This document shows, piece by piece, positions 57,998-64,000 of a stretch of 64,000 nucleotides of DNA. The DNA is from Sporosarcina thermotolerans (lineage in GTDB: Bacteria; Bacillota; Bacilli; Bacillales_A; Planococcaceae), in NCBI RefSeq assembly GCF_030067815.1, contig NZ_CP125968.1:3216001-3280000 (forward strand). Direction: 5' to 3'. A program made the position numbers and the translations under genes. The notes under the pieces are model-generated. The model ran no database searches. It worked only from the letters and a program-made list of their open reading frames with translations, and was not told the DNA's origin. Within the stretch, counting starts at the first letter, position 1, and each line of letters opens with the position of its first letter.

Positions 57998-59126
57998 GAC
58001 GACACCTCTTTATTCGCAACATAATTTCCGTAATCGATTGTTTTCTTGATTAATTCGCCGCTTTTCTCCTCGAATATGGATAATGATTCAAAATCTATGT
58101 GGACAGACAGACGGTCGCCGATGTCGATATGCCATTGACCGCTCCATTTCGCCATCCATTCCTCCTTGCCCAATTTAAATGAAAAGATCGTTTCATTACC
58201 CAAGATTTCTACATTTGTCACTTCAACCTCGAAGACGTCGCCTTCCTTTTTGTCAGATGTCTTCGGTAAAGATTTTCCGGTCTCAGACCGACTGTCATGG
58301 ACGTTCGGGGAAGTTTCCCGATTTCCTCTACTGGGACACTTATCTTGAATTTATCCCCTAATACAAGTTGTTGATCCGCTTCATTAAATTCAGCTTTAGC
58401 CAAATTCATCGGAGGAGAACCAATGAATGTCGCAACGAATGGATTGGCGGGATAATTGTAAATATCAATCGGCTTTCCAATCTGCTGGATTTTCCCTTCA
58501 TGCAAGATCATGATCCGGTCCCCCATTGTCATCGCTTCCACTTGGTCGTGGGTGACGTAGATCATCGTAATACCAAGGCTTCTTTGGATTCTTCTAATTT
58601 CCGAACGCATTTGCGCACGCAGTTTTGCATCGAGATTGGACAACGGTTCATCCATTAGACAAATTGGTTTTTCATTGACGATAGCTCTGGCAAGCGCGAC
58701 ACGTTGGCGTTGCCCCCCGGAAAGTTCACGGGGTTTCCGGTCAAGGTAGTCCGTCAATCCAAGCATTTCCGCTACATCAGCCGCTTTCTTTCGCTGATCC
58801 TCTTTCTTCATACGTTTCACGTCAAGACCGAACGTAATATTTTGCTGTACGGATATATGTGGAAGCAGGGCGTAGTTTTGGAACACCATTGAAAGGTCCC
58901 GTTTATTCGGCGTTAAATGATTCGCTACCGTGTCACCAATTTTAAGAGTTCCACCCGTAATCTCCTCAAGACCCGCAATCATTCGCAGCATTGTACTTTT
59001 TCCGCAGCCCGACGGTCCAACCAATACAAAAAACTCGCCCGGTTCAATCGTTACGTTTATATTTGAAATAACATCGACCTGCTTATCGTATGATTTAGAG
59101 ACATCAATCAGTTCCACTCGTTTCAT
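57994..59126 (-). CDS. ugpC: UgpC/MsmK-type ABC ATPase, one frameshift
   Basis: About 378 aa: Walker A 'GPSGCGKST', Q-loop 'MVFQNYALLP', signature LSGGQRQR, Walker B 'ICLMDEPLSNLD', H-loop 'VTHD', followed by the C-terminal MOP/TOBE regulatory domain. An A lost in the run 58273-58276 breaks the frame in the TOBE domain; repair gives 'LRPEKSLPKTSDKKEGDVFE'. It energises UgpAE. First gene of the operon, divergent from the phosphodiesterase gene. Confidence 0.9.
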
Positions 59127-59199
59127 CGAAGCGAATTCCTTCCTTTCCGCTATTTTTTAAATAATTGTTAGACACATTACGATTTAGGAGGGCAAAACT

Positions 59200-60051
59200 A
59201 TGAATAAACTATTCCTCGTCATCCTTCTTGCCCTCCTATCAGCATGTTCCCCCCAACCTGCCAAGTTGCCTGATGACGATTTCCTGATCATCGCACACCG
59301 CGGCGCCTCGGCATACGCACCGGAGCATTCATTACTGGCCTATGAATTGGCAGTAAAGATGCGCGCCGACTACATTGAACTTGATGTACATATGACAAAA
59401 GATGGGGAACTTGTTTCCATTCACGACAGTTTTATTGATGGGTTAGATAGTAAAAAAGCGATTAAAGATATTACCTTCAATGAGTTGAAATTAGTACCGA
59501 GAGAATCTACTTTTAAAGGACCAATACCGGTCTTTTTTCCGTCCGAAACTGACCTAATACGCATAGTCAGTACGGAAGAGATCTTTTCGCATTTCCGTGA
59601 CGAAGTTAATTATTATATTGAAATTAAATCTCCACAATCTTATCCCGGTATAGAAGAGGTATTACTTAAGCAACTGAGAGATTACGGGCTTTTATTCGAT
59701 AAAGGAACGGTTCCACAAGTGATTTTGCAATCATTCGATGCGGATTCATTGAAAAAGGTGCATAAATTGGAGCCATCTATTCCACTTATACAACTGTATT
59801 CGGTCAAAAATGAAACGATACCAACAAAAAGGAAATTGCGGAAAATTGCTACGTATGCATCAGGCATCGGTATCAACGAAAACCTTGTAACAGCGGAGTT
59901 TGTGAAGCTTGTGCACGGCGAGAAACTGCATCTTCATCCGTATACCGTGAACGAGGAAGAAGCGATTCGGCGCATGATTGAACTTGGGGTGGATGGAGTT
60001 TTTACAGATGTTCCGGATAAGGTTGAAGGAATTTTAGAAGGTATGAAATAA
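59200..60051 (+). CDS. Glycerophosphodiester phosphodiesterase lipoprotein, paralogue 2
   Basis: A 283-aa lipoprotein ('LFLVILLALLSAC'). GDPD motifs: 'IAHRGASAYAPEHS', 'YIELDVHMTKDGELVSIHD' and 'VDGVFTDVPDKV'. It would release glycerol-3-phosphate from lipid head groups outside the cell, and the divergent ugpCAEB-like importer would take it up; this pairing is common in Bacilli for phosphate scavenging. TTTAGGAGGGC ribosome site. The 73-bp shared gap contains TTAGACA/CATTACG-like sequence, too weak to call a PhoP box. Confidence 0.88.
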   Translation: MNKLFLVILLALLSACSPQPAKLPDDDFLIIAHRGASAYAPEHSLLAYELAVKMRADYIELDVHMTKDGELVSIHDSFIDGLDSKKAIKDITFNELKLVPRESTFKGPIPVFFPSETDLIRIVSTEEIFSHFRDEVNYYIEIKSPQSYPGIEEVLLKQLRDYGLLFDKGTVPQVILQSFDADSLKKVHKLEPSIPLIQLYSVKNETIPTKRKLRKIATYASGIGINENLVTAEFVKLVHGEKLHLHPYTVNEEEAIRRMIELGVDGVFTDVPDKVEGILEGMK

Positions 60052-60088
60052 AAAAACATCCTATTCAACTTGCGAATAGGATGGCTTT
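60052..60088. terminator. Terminator between convergent GDPD and aminotransferase genes
   Basis: CATCCTATTC and GAATAGGATG pair around AACTTGC, with A- and T-runs at the sides. Confidence 0.85.
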
Positions 60089-60094
60089 TCTCAA

Positions 60095-61259
60095 TTATAC
60101 GCCCGCGGAAACTTCTTCTTTGAAGCGTTTTACAGCATTTTCAATTATCACAGTATGACCGATTTCATTCAGCGTTTCGCCAATTTTTCCGATTGCTGAA
60201 ATAAGCATTTCCTCCGTCGTGTTCCCCATATGCCCGATTCGGAACGCTTTGCCGGCTAAATGTGCCAAGGAACCCGCGACGATTACTCCTTTTTCCCCAA
60301 TACACTACGGAATTCCGCGTCATTCACACTGTCAGGATAAAGGATACAGCTCAATGTAGATGCAGCAACATCTTCCTCCGCCAATGGCGTCATTCCATAT
60401 TCACGAAGTGCACCTCGAACGCCTTTTCCGAATGCAGAATGTCTTGCGTATCGTTTTTCTAAACCTTCCTCCATGACCAATTTCATGCCTTCATCATAAG
60501 CATAGATCAGGTTCACTGGAGGCGTCGCAAAGTATTTCGAAGGATCATGCATGATTGGGATCCAGTTTTTAATATCGCAATAATATGCTGGAATATGCTC
60601 CATTTCTTCACGTGCGTTTAGGGCGGTTTGATTGAAAGCAACAATCGCCAATCCCGGAGGAACGCCAATCGCCTTTTGTGAGCCGGTCAGAATGACGTCA
60701 ATCTTGTTATTTGGACTGCCATATTCTTTGCTCATATCCTCTTCCATTGCAGCCGTCGCACAGACGCCATCCAAAATGACAAGAGCACCATGTTTTTTAA
60801 TAATCGGAACTAACGCATCCAAATCGGCCGCTACACCGGTTGACGTATCAGCATGAGTGATTGTCACCGCCTTGTATGTATGCTCCGATAGTGTCCGTTC
60901 CACTTCATCCGGCGAAACCTGTTTTCCCCATTCAGCCTGAAGAACATCCATCTCAATGCCAAATGCCTTCCCCAATTGAATGAACCGGTCCCGAAATAGC
61001 CATGGCTGATAATCAATAAACGTTCGCCCGCAGCTACCGTATTGACAAGAGCCATTTCCATCCCAATCGTTCCGGAACCGGAAACGACGAACACCTCACC
61101 ATCCGTCTTGAACATTTCGCGTGTCCTCTCGACTGAACGCTTATAAATCTCGACAAACCTCGGATCCGTGTGACCCCTTGTCTCACTTGCCATAGCATCA
61201 TAGATCGAGTCAATAACTGGAGTCGGTCCCGGTATTAAAAGCATTTCTTCATTTCGCAT
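60095..61259 (-). CDS. Class V PLP-dependent aminotransferase (alanine--glyoxylate type), two frameshifts
   Basis: About 388 aa. N-terminus 'LLIPGPTPVIDSIYDAMASE', PLP-phosphate contacts 'VVSGSGTIGMEMALVN', Asp in 'VILDGVCATAAMEED' and the Schiff-base Lys in 'LTGSQKAIGVPPG'; C-terminal 'AHLAGKAFRIGHMGNTTEEM'. G losses at 60990-60992 and 60295-60298 explain the three frames; repair gives 'ISHGYFGDRFIQLGKAFGIE' and 'SVLGEKGVIVAGS'. Family members transfer an amino group from alanine, serine or ureidoglycine to glyoxylate. Malate synthase, which also uses glyoxylate, lies just beyond the insertion sequence. Confidence 0.85.
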
Positions 61260-61357
61260 ACTGCATCCTCCCTATTTTATGCTCTAATTCATTCATTCGC
61301 TATATGGTCGTCAGTACCCTCTTATTATAGACTTAAATAGTGGATCCATGATGGATT

Positions 61358-61498
61358 AATGGAACCTGATTGCGGAATAATGGGCCTTGCAGATGGAACA
61401 ATGGACCCTGGACGAGATTAATGGACCTTGTACACGGAACAATGGACCCTAAACGAGATTAATGGACCTTGAACACGGAACAATGGACCCTGTGTACC
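61358..61498. repeat. 20/21-bp phased array H (word AATGGACCYTG)
   Basis: Seven units ending at the insertion sequence. 'AATGGACCTTGWACACGGAAC' (21) alternates with 'AATGGACCCTRRACGAGATT' (20). It shares its word with array F, 21 kb away. The target duplication of the IS starts right after the last unit. Confidence 0.8.
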
Positions 61499-61506
61499 TC
61501 AAAAGC

Positions 61507-63015
61507 GATTAAGTCCATATAATTGTGTAAATAGGAAAAGGCCTTTTCCATCCCTTGTGATAAAATGTTTTCAACCACGATAAACATTTGGAGGAATGGA
61601 AAATGGCCCAACTTAATTTTAACCTAGATATGGATATTTTAAAAGACTCTGTAATGAATTCAAACATTGATGCTGTCGTCAAATCCACAATCGTTCTCGT
61701 TCTGAATGAATACATGGAAATGGAGCGGGATGAGTACTTAAAGGCGGCTTCCTATGAGCGTTCCGTCGACCGTATTGACTATCGTAACGGATACTACGAA
61801 CGAGATTTAACCATGAGTATCGGAAAAATCACATTGAAGGTCCCCCGCACACGCCAAGGTGATTTCGCTCCTTCCGTTTTTGAAAGATACGCAAGATGCG
61901 ACCAGGCACTTGTCCTCTCTATGCTTGAGATGGTAGTGAATGGCGTATCGACACGTAAGGTCACAAAGGTTGTGGAACAGTTATGTGGTAAGAGTGTTTC
62001 AAAATCATTCGTCTCATCCTTGACGGCGAAGTTAGATCCTATTGTCAACGAATGGGCTAACCGACCTTTGAATACAAGCTACTTTCCTTATTTATTTGTG
62101 GACGCCATGTACATTAAAGTAAGGGAGTACAATCGTGTGGTTTTATAAAGCTGTCTACCTCGCCCTTGGAGTTGATAAAGAGGGTCGTCGAGAAATTCTT
62201 GGTTTGAAAGTGGATCATAATGAAAGTTTCAAGAGTTGGTCTGCTTTTTTCCAACACCTTATTTCAAGAGGTCTTCAATCACCTAAACTGGTCGTTTCCG
62301 ATGCACATGAAGGTCTTAAAAAGGCAATTCAACAAGATTTCGTGGGTACTTCTTGGCAGCGATGCAATGTTCATTTCAAACGCAATATTGTCGAAGCCTT
62401 TCCAAAGAAGGACAACCAGGAAGCGATTAGCCTCCTAAAAAGCATATTTGCCGCAGAAGATATGGATACTGTACGGAATCTGAAAGGGCTTTTCTTTGAA
62501 AAGTACGAAGGCAACTCCAAGTACCAAAAGGCATTGGGAATTCTCGATGAGGGCTTCGAGGATTCTATTCAATATATCAACTTTCCGATTGCCCATCGTA
62601 AGTCTATTAGAAGCACAAACGGTGTCGAGAGGTTAAACGAGGAGATTCGCAGGAGAGAACGTGTAATTCGGATCTTTCCCAACACCCAATCCGCTTTCAG
62701 ATTAATTGGCGCCGTGCTCATCAGTTATGTGGATGGAAACAAATACTGGAATAAAAGATTGTTTACAGATAAAAAGTCGTAAGACTTAATTGATCGTCAT
62801 GCAACTTGACATGGAGCCTCTGCGGGCATGAGTCCAAAGCCAGGAAATCCAGCCGATGGGGCTGGCTTTTCCCGCCAAGGCTATCATGCCCGCCTCTCCA
62901 AGTAAAGTTGCGAGCAGTTAGATTGTAGGCGTATCCAGTATTACCTAATATATTTTGTTGAAAGAAATCCATGAAAACATTAAAAGGGAATTTACACAAG
63001 ATTAAGGACTTGACT
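61507..63015 (+). mobile_element. Complete IS256-family insertion sequence
   Basis: About 1509 bp with imperfect terminal inverted repeats (left GATTAAGTCCATATAATTGT..., right ...TTTACACAAGATTAAGGACTTGACT; 18 of 25 match) and an 8-bp target duplication TCAAAAGC at 61499-61506 and 63016-63023. It holds one transposase gene and about 230 bp of non-coding DNA after it, where GCGGGCATGA (62823) and TCATGCCCGC (62883-62892) plus inner AGCCAG/CTGGCT arms can form a long hairpin. Insertion is directly against the malate-synthase-side terminator. Confidence 0.85.
61603..62782 (+). CDS. IS256-family transposase, one frameshift
   Basis: About 393 aa after repair. DDE residues: Asp in 'YLFVDAMYIKVRE', Asp in 'LVVSDAHEGLKKAI' and Glu in 'STNGVERLNEEIRRRERVI'; the 'C..H' insertion motif is 'WQRCNVHFKRNIV'. 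The T-run 62141-62144 appears one base too long; removing it joins 'REYNRVV' to 'YKAVYLALGVDKEGRRE'. Programmed frameshifting is not usual for IS256, so a sequencing error is more likely. GGAGGAATGGAAA precedes ATG 61603. Confidence 0.88.
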
Positions 63016-63018
63016 TCA

Positions 63019-63053
63019 AAAGCCCGTTTCCATGTACAACGGGAACGGGCTTC
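63019..63053 (-). terminator. Terminator of the malate synthase / YhfH-like transcript
   Basis: AAGCCCGTTTCC (63020-63031) and GGGAACGGGCTT (63041-63052) pair with one mismatch. The IS target duplication overlaps its left arm. Confidence 0.75.
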
Positions 63054-63056
63054 TTA

Positions 63057-63173
63057 TCATTCTAGATACTTGCCGATGCAACGCTCACATTCATATAGTA
63101 GAGACTCCACTTGCTCTACAATTTCACACCCACATTCCACACAGGTCTTTGCTGACTTTGTTTGAGTTTCCAT
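63057..63173 (-). CDS. YhfH-like zinc-ribbon microprotein, third copy
   Basis: 38 aa: METQTKSAKTCVECGCEIVE then QVESLLYECERCIGKYLE. Cys11, Cys14 and Cys16, with Cys30 and Cys33, give CxxC...CxxC like the twin YhfH proteins at 12790-13118, with a similar 'C..CG.EI.EQ.E' core. An AGGAGGG site lies 6-8 nt before the ATG. It is in line with malate synthase (16-nt gap), hence probably co-transcribed with it. Too short for default gene finders. Confidence 0.7.
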   Translation of the reverse strand: METQTKSAKTCVECGCEIVEQVESLLYECERCIGKYLE

Positions 63174-63188
63174 ATTGAATCCCTCCTT

Positions 63189-64000
63189 TTAATGTAAAAT
63201 CCCATATCCCGGAAGCGTCAAAAACTCTTCGAACTCCTCTTGCAACGTCAACTTAACAAACAACTCGCTCGCTTCTTTATACTTTCCAAAGCGAAATTCC
63301 TTTTCCCCAATCGACGCTTTCAACTTACTCATTTCCTCTTCAAAAACTTCATGGAATAAATCAACAGTGATTTCCCTTCCATCTTCAAGCTTCCCTTCTG
63401 GATGGCGAATCCATTGCCAAACTTGGGAACGAGAAATTTCAGCGGTTGCAGCATCCTCCATCAGATGATTGATTGGTACAGCGCCATTTCCGTTCAACCA
63501 AGATGCAATATATTGAACGCCGACACTGCAATTCATCCGCAATCCATCCTCTGTAATCGTCCCCGTCGGCACTTCAAGCAGATCTGCAGCCGTCACTTTA
63601 ACGTCCTCACGCTTCCGATGCACCTGATTCGGCCCTTCCATTTGCTTGTCGAATTCCTTCATCGCAATAGCGACAAGTCCCGGGTGAGCAACCCACGTCC
63701 CATCATGTCCGTCCGTCACTTCCCAGCGTTTATCTTCTGCAACTTTCCTGAACGCTTCTTCATTCGCCTCAGGATTATTCCGAATCGGAATTTGTGCGGC
63801 CATCCCTCCAAGAGCAAAAGCATTGCGCTTATGGCATGTTTGGATGCAAAGCTGTGTATAAGCCCGCATGAATGGTGATGTCATCATCACTTGCCCTCGA
63901 TCTGGCAGAATTACATCCAGCTCGTTCCGAAGTCTTTTAATGAAGCTAAAAATATAATCCCAGCGGCCACAATTCAGCCCCGCTGCATGATCCCGCAATT
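63189..64000 (-). CDS. aceB: Malate synthase (C-terminal part; 5' end beyond window)
   Basis: Condenses glyoxylate with acetyl-CoA in the glyoxylate shunt. Visible are 'HAAGLNCGRWDYIFSFIKRL', 'MTSPFMRAYTQLCIQTCHKR', 'GGMAAQIPIRNNPEANE' and the 'NCSVGVQYIASWLNGNGAVP' block with 'MEDAATAEISRSQVWQWI', all diagnostic of the MSA (AceB) form. About 270 C-terminal residues are present, running to the edge without an upstream start. Isocitrate lyase is not within the window. Confidence 0.93.
   Translation of the reverse strand, partial: LRDHAAGLNCGRWDYIFSFIKRLRNELDVILPDRGQVMMTSPFMRAYTQLCIQTCHKRNAFALGGMAAQIPIRNNPEANEEAFRKVAEDKRWEVTDGHDGTWVAHPGLVAIAMKEFDKQMEGPNQVHRKREDVKVTAADLLEVPTGTITEDGLRMNCSVGVQYIASWLNGNGAVPINHLMEDAATAEISRSQVWQWIRHPEGKLEDGREITVDLFHEVFEEEMSKLKASIGEKEFRFGKYKEASELFVKLTLQEEFEEFLTLPGYGILH

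Noticed and set aside
59127-59199. A PhoP box between ugpC and the GDPD gene
   Set aside because: Only one weak TTAGACA-like hexamer; no regular 11-bp repeats.
4491-61498. CRISPR arrays
   Set aside because: Units are 20-21 bp in total with only 7-10 free bases, the free parts alternate or recur, and no cas gene is present.
62135-62148. Programmed frameshift in the IS transposase
   Set aside because: IS256-family transposases are normally made from one ORF; the site is a plain T-run without a slippery heptamer or stimulatory structure.
278-62782. Treating all frame-broken genes as pseudogenes
   Set aside because: Breaks are single-base, mostly in homopolymers; catalytic motifs continue in the next frame, and essential genes are included.

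Overview
The window looks like chromosome from a low-to-moderate GC member of the Bacillales, most likely Planococcaceae (Sporosarcina-like; inference). The evidence is gene order shared with Bacillus subtilis (citA/citR; lcfB, lplJ and yhfH; hemEHY beside hmoB; comK beside a yhjD-like gene; degU-degS-yvyE-LCP-tagO), together with an accessory SecA2/S-layer pair, an SLH-domain wall hydrolase and a ba3-type oxidase. No rRNA, tRNA or CRISPR array was seen.

Layout: 1-6.3 kb, acetyltransferase, S9 peptidase, minor citrate synthase with its LysR regulator, acyl-CoA ligase. 6.5-11 kb, BceRSAB-like two-component/ABC module. 11.5-20.6 kb, lipoate ligase, twin YhfH zinc-ribbon microproteins, glycerophosphodiesterase lipoprotein, heme genes hemEHY with divergent hmoB, M20 amidohydrolase, ComK, YhjD-like protein. 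21-27 kb, lipoprotein, DegU/DegS, YvyE, LCP ligase, TagO. 27-32 kb, SecA2, S-layer assembly protein, NlpC/P60 hydrolase, NagB. 32.4-40 kb, ba3 oxidase, SCP2 protein, ECF transporter (S, T and fused A), SulP carrier. 40-46.5 kb, M20 amidohydrolase, glycosyltransferase, NlpC/P60-SLH hydrolase, beta-lactamase-fold protein, CapA-like lipoprotein. 47-54.7 kb, a duplicated ABC-2 export module; one copy has lost its ATPase. 54.9-60 kb, ugpCAEB-like importer with a divergent glycerophosphodiesterase. 60-64 kb, class V aminotransferase, a complete IS256-family element, a third YhfH-like microprotein and the end of malate synthase.

Two properties cut across the window. First, about 26 reading-frame breaks hit otherwise intact, often essential genes. 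Most are repaired by one base in a short homopolymer, usually a lost G/C, so they are very probably sequencing errors; such genes are annotated here as single CDSs. Second, at least eight intergenic gaps, often between convergent genes, carry short-period arrays (20-21 bp, two helical turns). Each has its own conserved word, several alternate two unit types (a 41-42 bp super-period), and two words recur at distant loci. Two copies of a GC-rich palindromic element sit beside arrays of one family. I regard these arrays as the best candidate for an undescribed system. Triple WalR-type boxes precede both NlpC/P60 genes, linking cell-wall turnover here to a WalRK-type signal.
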